From an uncultured Eubacteriales bacterium (lineage in GTDB: Bacteria; Bacillota; Clostridia; Oscillospirales; CAG-272), in assembly GCA_900545935.1 (NCBI GenBank), contig URAP01000021.1, positions 1-31,139 on the forward strand: a DNA stretch of 31,139 nucleotides, read 5' to 3'. The notes beneath the pieces are model-generated. The model made no database searches. It saw nothing but the letters and a program-made list of their open reading frames with translations, and was not told the origin of the DNA. The translations under genes were made by a program, and so were the position numbers. Of this stretch, positions 7,567 through 15,729 are shown piece by piece (the stretch's first letter is position 1; the number at the start of each line of letters is the position of its first letter).

Positions 7567-9708
7567 TTGAAAATTGACGGATATGCCCGAATCTCGGTGG
7601 ATTTGCAGGAAGACAGCCACGAGAACACCAGTATCGAAAACCAAAAACGGATAATTCGCGACTTTGTGGCAAAGGAATTTCCCGATGCGGAGCTGACGAT
7701 ATACGAGGACCGCGACCGAAGCGGCTACACCTTTTCTCAGCGCGAAAACTATCAGAAAATGCGCAAAGAACTGATAAACGGCGACGTGCGGATTTTAATC
7801 GTCAAGGATTTCTCTCGCTTCTCCCGCCGCAACAGCTTAGGGCTTTTGGAGCTTGAAACACTGCGTGATGCAGGAATCCGCATCATTTCGATAGGCGACA
7901 ATATTGACTACCCCACACGCGATGACTGGATGCTCATTCAGTTTAAATTTCTGATGAATGAAATGCCGGTCACCGACACCTCGAAAAAAATCAAGCAGAT
8001 GATAGACAACCGACAGAAAAACGGGCAGTGGATCTGCGCCGTGCCCTACGGCTACCGCATTACCAATACTAAAGAAATGACCTACGAGATAGACCCACCT
8101 GCGGCGGAGGTCGTGCGCGAGGTTTTCAGGCTTTACAACCTCGGTTGGGGGTATAAAAAAATTGCTAATCACCTGACCGACAGCGGCGTGCCGACCCCGA
8201 GGGCAAACGAGATTGCCCAAAAGGAAGCCGAGGGCAAGGCAACCAAGCTTACCGCGCGCAGCGAATGGAGCATTATTACGGTGCAGGCAATTCTCAAAAA
8301 CGATTTTTACATCGGCACGCTCCGTCAGCGCAAGTACACGCGCAAGGGCATTAACGGCAAGGATGTAAAGCTCGGCGATGAGGACAATATCGTGATAGAA
8401 AATGCCCACGAGCCGATCGTGGACGGCAAGACCTTTGCCTATACAAAGGAGCAGCTCGAGCTGCGCTCAAAGGGCAATTATCGCGGCGAAAAGAAGTATG
8501 CCACTGATTATTCCGGCTTTATGTTCTGCGGCGACTGCGGCAGCCCGATGTTCTCTATGTCCCGCCCCGACCTCTCGCCTGCCTACACCTGCGGTACATA
8601 CCACAAGCGAGGACTCAAGGGCTGCACCTCGCACCATATCCGTGTGGATGTGCTCGATAGGCTGCTCAAGGAATTTATTCTCCGCGTGCGCGATAACTGC
8701 AAAGGCATGATTGACGAGCTGCAAAAAACGATTGACGAGCAGCCAGAGCGCGAAGAACAGCTCGGTGCAACGGTCGAAAGTATCGAAACGCAATTAAACG
8801 AGGCGAAGGCAAAATTAAAAGCTCTGTATAAAGAAAAAATGCTGATTGACGCGGGACTGTCCGACGCCAAAAGCCGAACCAAGGCGGCGCTTTACGACGA
8901 AATGGAGGAAGAGCTGCTCACCCGCATTGAAATGCTCGAAAAGCAATTCGGCGATGTCAACAACATGCGCAACAATATGATTACCGCCAACCGAAAGGCG
9001 AAAACGGTTATTGAGGTCTTTGACGGAGTGCTGAAAAAGGAAAAGCTCGACAAGCGCGACATCGGCTTGATCGTTGAGAAAATCACGGTGTTTGAGGATC
9101 ATTTGAATGTCAAGCTCAAATCCGATGTGGACGAGCTTTTGTCGCTTGAGGATACGGAGCACACCGTAAATTTTAAGTCGGGCAGTAAGGATATCGCAGT
9201 TACTCAAAAGTCCGCAAAGCGCGCGGACAAGGTCTTTACTGTCAATGTTATCAGAGAGGGCGACCCGCTGGAGATATATACCGACCGCGAGGGCGAGGTG
9301 ATTTTTAAGAAATATTCGCCCATCGGGGAGATGAATTCATTTGCCGCACAGTATGCCGAGGCGCTGCACCGTACGGCTGATATGTGTGTCGTTATTACCG
9401 ACCGCGATGCGGTCATTGCGGTATCGGGAGCGCCGAAGAAGAGCTATGCCGACCGTTCCCTTTCGGGCGCGGTCGAGGAGCTTATATCCGCGCGCACCTA
9501 TTACAGCTTCGGCGGCGGAGACAAATATTATGTTACCGAGGATGAGGACGGGGAGCATTATATATCGGCGCTGATGCCGATCATTTCCGGCGGAGATATC
9601 ACCGGCAGCGTTATCTCGCTCGCCGGAGGAGCGCATCTTACCTCCGAGCTTGAGGCTAAGCTGATACAGACAGCAGCATCCTTTCTTGCAAAGCAGCTTG
9701 AAGAGTAA
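7567..9708 (+). CDS. Large serine recombinase fused in frame to the C-terminal part of SpoVT
   Basis: A 713-residue ORF made of two unrelated parts. Residues 1-561 are a large serine recombinase: catalytic YARIS near the N-terminus (candidate Ser9), VKDFSRFSRR with the conserved arginines, a recombinase domain (about 165-290), a zinc ribbon with CGDCG and a later TCG and GCT (about 316-360), and a coiled coil (about 375-480). Residues 562-713, starting at IREGDPLEIYTDREGEVIF, match Bacillus SpoVT from the second half of its AbrB-like domain through its GAF domain to the end (ETAAGFLARQMEQ in Bacillus, QTAASFLAKQLEE here). The recombinase lacks a stop because its gene ends at the attachment site. 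Start is TTG 7567 after AAGGAAGGAG. It should integrate and excise the element. Whether the GAF tail affects its activity is unknown. Confidence 0.93.
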   Translation: MKIDGYARISVDLQEDSHENTSIENQKRIIRDFVAKEFPDAELTIYEDRDRSGYTFSQRENYQKMRKELINGDVRILIVKDFSRFSRRNSLGLLELETLRDAGIRIISIGDNIDYPTRDDWMLIQFKFLMNEMPVTDTSKKIKQMIDNRQKNGQWICAVPYGYRITNTKEMTYEIDPPAAEVVREVFRLYNLGWGYKKIANHLTDSGVPTPRANEIAQKEAEGKATKLTARSEWSIITVQAILKNDFYIGTLRQRKYTRKGINGKDVKLGDEDNIVIENAHEPIVDGKTFAYTKEQLELRSKGNYRGEKKYATDYSGFMFCGDCGSPMFSMSRPDLSPAYTCGTYHKRGLKGCTSHHIRVDVLDRLLKEFILRVRDNCKGMIDELQKTIDEQPEREEQLGATVESIETQLNEAKAKLKALYKEKMLIDAGLSDAKSRTKAALYDEMEEELLTRIEMLEKQFGDVNNMRNNMITANRKAKTVIEVFDGVLKKEKLDKRDIGLIVEKITVFEDHLNVKLKSDVDELLSLEDTEHTVNFKSGSKDIAVTQKSAKRADKVFTVNVIREGDPLEIYTDREGEVIFKKYSPIGEMNSFAAQYAEALHRTADMCVVITDRDAVIAVSGAPKKSYADRSLSGAVEELISARTYYSFGGGDKYYVTEDEDGEHYISALMPIISGGDITGSVISLAGGAHLTSELEAKLIQTAASFLAKQLEE
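9238..9264. other. Element-chromosome junction (predicted attR)
   Basis: Homology to SpoVT begins at the Ile codon 9250-9252; just upstream the frame encodes DKVFTVNV, which does not match SpoVT. The crossover therefore lies at or shortly after 9250, within conserved spoVT sequence. Large serine recombinases exchange at a 2-bp core with little flanking identity, so the exact bases cannot be fixed without the other end. Confidence 0.65.
9250..9708 (+). pseudogene. spoVT: 3' part of spoVT, separated from its 5' end by the integrated element
   Basis: The last 152 codons of the stage V sporulation protein T gene. SpoVT is a forespore transcription factor of ~178 residues with an N-terminal swapped-hairpin AbrB-like DNA-binding domain and a C-terminal GAF domain. 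The window has the end of the AbrB-like domain (IREGDPLEIY) and the whole GAF domain, but lacks the first ~27 codons (in Bacillus MKATGIVRRIDDLG...). The missing 5' part is expected beyond the element's left end, outside the window. Excision would rebuild the gene. While integrated, this segment can be translated only as the tail of the recombinase. Confidence 0.88.
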
Positions 9709-9997
9709 AGTCGAGGAGAACTACTTTATATACGTCTGAGCAGAATACGACTGCTACGGCTTTTAACATGGGCATAGGCTGTATTTGAAGCGGTAATCGC
9801 AGCTATATTTCTGACATGTTAAGTCTCCGATATCTGTCGGCGGCTTGTGCTCCGAACGAAGCACATGATTCGGCTGCGTGCGGAGCATTACTGCGATATT
9901 CAGTCTAAATTTCGGCTGCTATGCGACGCAATGAAGCGGATGTTATTTCTTACCGTCCGATAAATTTCGCGCAGCTGCGAAAAAGCGAAAAAAACTA
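9709..9997. other. Intergenic stretch after spoVT
   Basis: No gene is seen. A weak hairpin (AGCAG/CTGCT, about 9749-9766, followed by ACGGCTTTT) could end the spoVT transcript. A second inverted repeat, TGCTCCG (from about 9848) with CGGAGCA (to about 9890), has no T tract. Confidence 0.35.
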
Positions 9998-10026
9998 TTG
10001 CAATGCACAGATTTGTATGTTATAAT
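9998..10026 (+). promoter_or_regulatory. Sigma-A promoter for rpmE
   Basis: TTGCAA (9998-10003), 17-nt spacer, perfect TATAAT (10021-10026). Confidence 0.88.
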
Positions 10027-10027
10027 A

Positions 10028-10065
10028 TCTTGTATTGTTGCCGTAGGGCAACACAAAAAACAAGA
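10028..10065 (+). promoter_or_regulatory. L31-type ribosomal protein leader structure
   Basis: The rpmE leader folds into nested stems: outer TCTTGT (10028-10033) with ACAAGA (10060-10065), inner TGTTGCC (10036-10042) with GGCAACA (10047-10053) closing a 4-nt loop. It begins at the expected transcription start and ends just before the ribosome binding site. Autoregulatory leaders of this general form are known for L31 in Firmicutes; that this is one is inferred from position and fold. Confidence 0.6.
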
Positions 10066-10082
10066 ATGTGAGGTGTAAGGAC

Positions 10083-10289
10083 GTGAAGAAGGGTATCCAT
10101 CCGGATTATAAGGAAGCTACCATCAAGTGCGCATGCGGCGCTGAGGTCAAGACCAAGAGTGTTGCAGGAGATATGCACGTTGATATCTGCTCCAAGTGCC
10201 ATCCGTTTTTTACGGGTAAGCAGAAATTCGTCGATGCCGGCGGTCGTCTTGACAAGTTCAAGAAGCGTCTTGAAGCAGCCGGAAAATAA
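10083..10289 (+). CDS. rpmE: 50S ribosomal protein L31, zinc-binding form
   Basis: A 68-residue bacterial L31 of the large ribosomal subunit. It begins MKKGIHPDYKEATIKCACG and keeps the zinc ligands Cys16, Cys18, Cys36 and Cys39 (CAC and CSKC), so it is the zinc-containing form rather than the zinc-free paralogue made under zinc limitation. Start is GTG 10083, giving the usual family N-terminus, with AGGTG/AAGGA just upstream; the in-frame ATG at 10068 would overlap the ribosome binding site. It has its own promoter, leader hairpin and terminator, so it is monocistronic. Confidence 0.95.
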   Translation: MKKGIHPDYKEATIKCACGAEVKTKSVAGDMHVDICSKCHPFFTGKQKFVDAGGRLDKFKKRLEAAGK

Positions 10290-10381
10290 TCGGGGTCTGC
10301 GAAAGCGGTACCGAACGGGTTTTCTCGGGTGCTGCGCACCATGACGATAAAACGCGTACTGCGACAGAATTTCAAACAGAT

Positions 10382-10428
10382 GAGCGGGGCTTGTACAGCT
10401 ATTAATGTGCGGCTCCGCTCTTTGTTTT
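10382..10428 (+). terminator. Terminator after rpmE
   Basis: A 9-bp GC-rich stem, GAGCGGGGC (10382-10390) with GCTCCGCTC (10412-10420), is followed by TTTGTTTT. Confidence 0.8.
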
Positions 10429-10621
10429 CTCTGCGTATATGATCGTGTTCGCTGCGGAGAGCTTCGTTATTTCGCATATGCACATTACATAGATACATGA
10501 ATGATTCAATAATTTGAGGCATGCGTTCGGCAACAGAGATACGGAATGATAAAATGCATATAGTTTTCTCTTAGCATTGAATATAGGATAAAAAGTTTTT
10601 TAACAGCGGAAAGGAGTTTTT

Positions 10622-11908
10622 ATGAGAGAGGGGCTTGAGGCGGTATTCAGAGCCGAGGACGGCGAGCGTCCGAGGGCGATTCTTGTCGGAATAGAGGACG
10701 GCTCGGGCGAGACCGAGCAGATGCTCGACGAGCTGTCGCGGCTGCTCGATACATCGGGCGGAGAGACATATGCGCGGCTTATTCAGGCGCGCGAAAAGCC
10801 GGATGCGCGGACGTATATCGGCAGCGGAAAGATCGAGGAGCTGCGCGAGCTGTGCGAGAGCGGGGGCGTCAAGGCGGTGGTGTTTGATACCGAGCTGTCT
10901 CCTGCTCAGATAAAGAATATCGAGGATGATCTCGGCGGAGATGTAACGGTTATCGACCGCAGTATGCTTATACTCGATATCTTTGCTCTGCATGCTGTGA
11001 CAGACGAGGGAAAGATACAGGTCGAGCTTGCTCAGCTGCAGTATTCCTCTCCGCGCCTTGTCGGAAGGGGAACGGAGATGTCGCGTCAGGGCGGCGGAAT
11101 AGCGTCGCGCGGACCGGGCGAAACGAAGCTCGAGACCGACCGCAGACGCGTACGTGCGCGCATGGCTGCGCTGCGCCGCGAGCTGGACCGAATTGCGCGT
11201 GAGCGTGAACTGCGCAGATATGCGAGAAAACGCTCCGGCATAATGACGGTCGCTATCGCAGGCTACACGAATGCGGGAAAGTCAACGCTGCTCAACTATC
11301 TTACCGGCGCGGGAATCCTCGCGGAGGATAAGCTGTTTGCAACGCTCGACCCGACTACCCGAAAATATGCGCTGCCGGACGGAACAGAGATTTTGCTGAC
11401 AGATACGGTCGGCTTCATCCGAAAGCTGCCGCATCACCTTGTTAAGGCATTTCATTCGACGCTCGAGGAGATAACACAGGCAGACGCAATCATCGCGCTA
11501 TCCGATGCCTCCGACCCGGAATGCGAGGCGGAGCTGAAGGTGACGACGGGATTGCTTGAGGAGCTCGGCGCGGGCGATAAGCCCGTGCTCTATGTGTTTA
11601 ATAAATGCGACCGTGCGGACGGCTCGCTTGCTGCTGCGGCAGCCGATATTCCGTCCTCGGATGCGGTATTTATATCGGCGCGTACCGGAGAGGGCGTTGA
11701 CGAGCTTGTCGAGCGTCTCGGTGAGATAGCCCGGATGGGGAAAAAGCGGCTTGAATTTCATTTCCCGGCATCGGAGCTCGGCTGCCTTTCCGCTCTGTAC
11801 GGCAGCTCGACTGTAGAGGAGGTCGAATATGTCGACGACGGCGCGATAGTAACGGCTGTGGTCGACGGAAAGACCGCCGGACAGTACGCTCGGTTTGTGC
11901 GTCGGTGA
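10622..11908 (+). CDS. hflX: GTPase HflX
   Basis: A 428-residue HflX-family GTPase, a cytoplasmic ribosome-associated factor that splits stalled or heat-damaged 70S ribosomes. The N-terminal HflX domain holds TYIGSGKIEEL (residues 64-74) and the glycine-rich linker GRGTEMSRQGGGIASRGPGE. The G domain has G1 GYTNAGKS (214-221), G3 DTVG (261-264) and G4 NKCD (327-330). A short C-terminal domain follows. Start is ATG 10622 after AAAGGAG at 5-6 nt. The following yigZ gene is 32 bp downstream, so the two are likely cotranscribed. The region upstream (10430-10600) has no promoter I would call. Confidence 0.96.
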   Translation: MREGLEAVFRAEDGERPRAILVGIEDGSGETEQMLDELSRLLDTSGGETYARLIQAREKPDARTYIGSGKIEELRELCESGGVKAVVFDTELSPAQIKNIEDDLGGDVTVIDRSMLILDIFALHAVTDEGKIQVELAQLQYSSPRLVGRGTEMSRQGGGIASRGPGETKLETDRRRVRARMAALRRELDRIARERELRRYARKRSGIMTVAIAGYTNAGKSTLLNYLTGAGILAEDKLFATLDPTTRKYALPDGTEILLTDTVGFIRKLPHHLVKAFHSTLEEITQADAIIALSDASDPECEAELKVTTGLLEELGAGDKPVLYVFNKCDRADGSLAAAAADIPSSDAVFISARTGEGVDELVERLGEIARMGKKRLEFHFPASELGCLSALYGSSTVEEVEYVDDGAIVTAVVDGKTAGQYARFVRR

Positions 11909-11940
11909 TACCGATTCGGAAGAATAAAGAGGAAACAGAG

Positions 11941-12630
11941 ATGGCAAAAAAGAAGAATTCGCACGGCGGTGCGCAGCAGAGCTATCCTATATCGGCGGGA
12001 GAGCAGGGCGCAGGCGGTGAATATACGACTCTCGGCGGAGAGGGCATGGCGGAGTACTGTGAAAAAAAGTCTGTCTTTATCGGCAGAGCAAGACCGGTGA
12101 AAACCAGTGCGGAGGCGATCGAATTTATCCGCTCGGTGCGATCCGAGCACAGTGACGCACGGCACAATGTATACGCCTATCTTATTGCCTCCGAGAACGC
12201 CACACGCTATTCGGACGACGGCGAGCCTCAGGGTACTGCGGGTATTCCGCTGCTGTCGGTACTGCGTTCATCCGGCGTGAGCGACGCGGTCGTTACCGTT
12301 ACGCGATATTTCGGCGGGATACTGCTCGGCGCATCGGGACTTCTGCGCGCCTATTCAACGGCTGCCTCCGAGGCGGTGCATAATGCAGGGATAGTAACAT
12401 ATGTTACCTATGACGAGCTGCGACTTACCGTCAGCTACTCCGACCGTCAGCGGCTCGAGGTGCTGCTGCACAGCGACGGTGTAAAGCTCGACGGCTGTGA
12501 TTTCGGAACGGATGTTGTGCTCGCGCTTGCGGTTCGTGCGGACAGAACTGAGTTTTTTTTGCGCGCCGCAGCGGATCAGTGCTCCGGCAGAGCAAGGGTC
12601 GAGCGGCTCGGAACACGATACGATGCATGA
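11941..12630 (+). CDS. yigZ: YigZ/IMPACT-family protein
   Basis: A 229-residue member of the UPF0029/IMPACT family. The core motifs SDDGEPQGTAG and TRYFGGILLGASGLLRAY are intact, followed by the C-terminal UPF0029 domain. Homologues are linked to translation control and nucleic acid binding, but a firm biochemical role is not established. The first ~35 residues are a Gly/Ser/Gln-rich, probably disordered extension. Start is ATG 11941 after AGAGGAA; an in-frame GTG at 11905 overlaps the hflX stop but has no ribosome binding site. It probably shares a transcript with hflX. No terminator is seen in the 271 bp to dgt, only AT-rich tracts and a CCGTCGACGG palindrome near 12760. Confidence 0.9.
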   Translation: MAKKKNSHGGAQQSYPISAGEQGAGGEYTTLGGEGMAEYCEKKSVFIGRARPVKTSAEAIEFIRSVRSEHSDARHNVYAYLIASENATRYSDDGEPQGTAGIPLLSVLRSSGVSDAVVTVTRYFGGILLGASGLLRAYSTAASEAVHNAGIVTYVTYDELRLTVSYSDRQRLEVLLHSDGVKLDGCDFGTDVVLALAVRADRTEFFLRAAADQCSGRARVERLGTRYDA

Positions 12631-12901
12631 TGCTTCGACGGTGCTCGGAGCGGAAAGGTATTCCTGAATACAAATCCAGGGTATCATTGTCCGATATACC
12701 GATCAATGCCGAAGCTTTTGCTCGGAGACAGCGTTGCCGCTTTGCCGAATGTCGTGCGAATGCCGTCGACGGACGGTGCTTGAACGTGAAAAAGATTTTT
12801 TACAAAAAAATATCATAATAAAAAAGTATTTTTTCGATTATTCGCGTATATTATTAGTGATAGATTGATAATTATTAGAGGACAGCAGGAGGTGTACGGT
12901 A

Positions 12902-13918
12902 TTGAACTTTCTTTCGGAATTATATGAGAACGAGCGGCGATCGCTTTCGCCATGCGCCTGCCATACCGAGAATTCCCGCGGCCGAAAGCAGCCTATAAGC
13001 GAATGCGATATGCGCGGTGAATTTCAGCGCGACCGTGACAGAATAATACATTCTAAGGCGTTTCGCCGTCTGATGGGCAAGACTCAGGTCTTTCTTGCAC
13101 CCGAGCCCGATCATTACCGTACACGTCTTACGCACACGATGGAGGTTACGCAGATAGCGCGTACCATTACCCGCGCTCTGCGGCTGAATGAGGATCTTAC
13201 CGAGGCTATCGCGCTCGGACACGATCTCGGTCATACACCGTTCGGTCATGCGGGAGAGCGAGTGCTGCAAAAATGCTATGACCGCAGCTTCCGCCATTAC
13301 CGTCAGAGCCTGCGCGTGGTCGATCTGCTCGAGCCGCTTAACCTGACGGAGGAGGTGCGGGACGGAATTCTCTGTCATACGAACGGTGTGGCGTATACGC
13401 TTGAAGGACGCATTGTGCGCCTTGCCGACCGTATTGCATACATAAATCACGACATAGACGACGCGTGCCGTGCCGGCATACTCCGCTCCGAGGATATCCC
13501 GCAGGAGCTGAGCAAGCTTCTCGGAAAGACGCACGGCGAGCGCATCGACCGGATGGTACGCAGTGTCGTCTGTGCCTCTGCGCCTATCATTGCGGATGCA
13601 GAGCAGAACGGCGGATCGGGTGACATAAAAATGGAGCCGGAGATATGGGAGGCTACCGAACGGCTGCACGACTTTCTCTTCGAACGGGTATACCGAAATC
13701 CCGATGCAAAGGGAGAGGAGGGCAGAGCGAGCGATATGCTCGAGATGCTGTACGCGCACTATATCGACCATCCCGACGAGCTTCCGGCAGAGTATCGCGG
13801 AATCGTCGAGAGCGAGGGAACCTCGCGCGCGGTGGCGGACCATATATCGGGAATGACCGACCGCTTTGCCATAAACACCTTTAAGGAGCTGTTTATCCCC
13901 GAGGTGTGGAAGCACTGA
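12902..13918 (+). CDS. dgt: dGTP triphosphohydrolase-like HD protein
   Basis: A 338-residue HD-domain phosphohydrolase of the dGTPase family, which cleaves dNTPs to deoxynucleosides and triphosphate. Metal-binding residues are visible: His78 in RLTHTMEV, the His107-Asp108 pair in GHDLGHTPFGH, and a late Asp in RLADRIAYINHDIDDA. The N-terminal RRLMGKTQVF motif is typical of the family's dGTPase-like branch. Start is TTG 12902, 9 nt after AGGAGG. It heads the dgt-dnaG-rpoD cluster, an order often seen in Clostridia, placing nucleotide-pool control next to primase and the main sigma factor. Exact substrate preference cannot be inferred. Confidence 0.93.
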   Translation: MNFLSELYENERRSLSPCACHTENSRGRKQPISECDMRGEFQRDRDRIIHSKAFRRLMGKTQVFLAPEPDHYRTRLTHTMEVTQIARTITRALRLNEDLTEAIALGHDLGHTPFGHAGERVLQKCYDRSFRHYRQSLRVVDLLEPLNLTEEVRDGILCHTNGVAYTLEGRIVRLADRIAYINHDIDDACRAGILRSEDIPQELSKLLGKTHGERIDRMVRSVVCASAPIIADAEQNGGSGDIKMEPEIWEATERLHDFLFERVYRNPDAKGEEGRASDMLEMLYAHYIDHPDELPAEYRGIVESEGTSRAVADHISGMTDRFAINTFKELFIPEVWKH

Positions 13919-13998
13919 CGGCGGTACGGTATCGGCATCATACCGATAAAAACGGTGCGGCAGAGTACTGCATATAGCTGATGAAAGGGGGCGGAGAC

Positions 13999-15729
13999 TT
14001 GATAGACAGTTCGATAATCGACGAGATAAAATACAGAAACGATCTTGTCGATGTCATCTCATCGTATGTATCGCTGAAGCGTGCGGGCAGCGGATATACC
14101 GGATTGTGCCCGTTTCACAGCGAGAAAACGCCGTCCTTTCATGTAGCCCCCGAAAAAGGCTTTTTCCATTGCTTCGGCTGCGGTGCGGGCGGAGACGTTA
14201 TAACCTTTATAATGAGGATAGAAAATCTCAGCTATCCCGAGGCGGTGCGTTTTCTTGCGGCGCGTGCGGGGATTCCGATGGAGGAGGAACGCACTGCGGG
14301 CGGCGTGAGCCGCGGGCGGATAAGAGATATGAACCGAGATGCAGCTCGCTTCTTCTTCGAGCAGCTGAAGGAGAGCCCGGAGGCGCAGGCGTATCTGTCG
14401 CGGCGCGGGCTCGGCAGTGCGACGATAAAGCATTTCGGTATCGGCTTTTCGCCTAATTCGCCGGGAGCGCTGCACTCGCATATGCGTTCGCTCGGCTATA
14501 CCGATGAGGAGCTGGTCACCGGCTTTTTGTGCGGGATAAGCAAGAAAACGGGGCGCCCGTACGATTATTTCCGCAATCGTGTAATGTTTCCCGTTATTGA
14601 TACAACAGGCGCGGTGATCGCATTCGGCGGACGCGTGATGGACGACTCACAGCCGAAATATCTCAATACCTCGGATACACCCGCGTTTACCAAGCGGCGC
14701 AGTCTGTTTGCGCTGAATTTTGCCAAGAACTCGGCGGACCGCGGCTTCATCCTCTGCGAGGGCTATATGGACGTTATAGCGCTGCACGAGGCGGGCTTTT
14801 CGCAGGCGATTGCAACGCTCGGCACGGCTATCACAACCGAGCAGGCGCGGCTGATGCGCAAATATACCGACCGCGTTTTTATCTCCTACGACAGCGACGC
14901 GGCGGGACAAAAGGCTGCAAAGCGTGCCTTTGAGCTGCTCGGAGAGGCGGGCATAGACTGCCGGATAATCCGTATGCAGGGAGCAAAGGACCCGGATGAG
15001 TATATAAGAAAATTCGGTCGGGAGCGCTTTGCGGCGATATGCGGCGAGAGTCTGACGCAGTTTGACTACGAGCTCGACAACGTCCTGAAAAAATACGATC
15101 TCGGCTCGGATGCCGAGCGTATAAAGGCGGCGGACGAGCTGTCCGAGTTTATTGCCGGTGTCGGTTCGGCGGTCGAGCGCGAGGTGTACATAGGCAGGAC
15201 TGCCGAGCGGCTCGGGTTGTCGGCGGACAATGTGCGTACCGACGTCGGGCGCATCATGCGTCGGCGTGACAGACGGGAGCGCAGCGAGGCGTTTACCGCG
15301 CGCGTTCGGCAGACCTCTGGTATGGGCGATCGAGTAAATCCCGATAGGGTAAAGAATCTTGCCGGCTCGTCTGCGGAGGATGTTATCCTCGGTCTGCTTC
15401 TGCTCTATCCGGAGCAGACACCGTTTGTACGTAACTGTCTCGGACTCGTGCAGAACGATTTTGTTACCGAGTTCGGCAGGCGGCTGTACGGTGCGCTGCT
15501 CGAGCTGTACGGGACAGACCCGCCGGGCGACTGGGGAATGCTTGCGGGCAGCTTCTCGACCGATGAGATGAGCCGCATAAGCGACCTGCGTTCTGCGAGG
15601 ATGAACCTCGGAGGAGACCCCGAAAAGCTGCTTACCGACTGTTTCGACAAGCTGAGAGAAAGTAAGAAAAAAGATATTTCATTGGAGGACTTAATTAATG
15701 AAAAGAGACATGACAGAAAACGAGTTTGA
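13999..15729 (+). CDS. dnaG: DNA primase DnaG
   Basis: A 576-residue replicative primase that makes RNA primers at the fork with DnaB helicase. The N-terminal zinc-binding domain has CPFHSEKTPSF and HCFGCGAGGDV. The RNA polymerase core and Toprim domain show FILCEGYMDVIAL and YDSDAAGQKA, with the acidic catalytic residues kept. A divergent helicase-interaction domain ends the protein. Start: TTG 13999 is 5 nt after GGGGGCGGAG and gives the usual MIDSSIIDEIK N-terminus; the in-frame ATG 13981 lies within or before that ribosome binding site and has none of its own. It overlaps rpoD by 32 nt, so the two are translationally coupled. Confidence 0.95.
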   Translation: MIDSSIIDEIKYRNDLVDVISSYVSLKRAGSGYTGLCPFHSEKTPSFHVAPEKGFFHCFGCGAGGDVITFIMRIENLSYPEAVRFLAARAGIPMEEERTAGGVSRGRIRDMNRDAARFFFEQLKESPEAQAYLSRRGLGSATIKHFGIGFSPNSPGALHSHMRSLGYTDEELVTGFLCGISKKTGRPYDYFRNRVMFPVIDTTGAVIAFGGRVMDDSQPKYLNTSDTPAFTKRRSLFALNFAKNSADRGFILCEGYMDVIALHEAGFSQAIATLGTAITTEQARLMRKYTDRVFISYDSDAAGQKAAKRAFELLGEAGIDCRIIRMQGAKDPDEYIRKFGRERFAAICGESLTQFDYELDNVLKKYDLGSDAERIKAADELSEFIAGVGSAVEREVYIGRTAERLGLSADNVRTDVGRIMRRRDRRERSEAFTARVRQTSGMGDRVNPDRVKNLAGSSAEDVILGLLLLYPEQTPFVRNCLGLVQNDFVTEFGRRLYGALLELYGTDPPGDWGMLAGSFSTDEMSRISDLRSARMNLGGDPEKLLTDCFDKLRESKKKDISLEDLINEKRHDRKRV

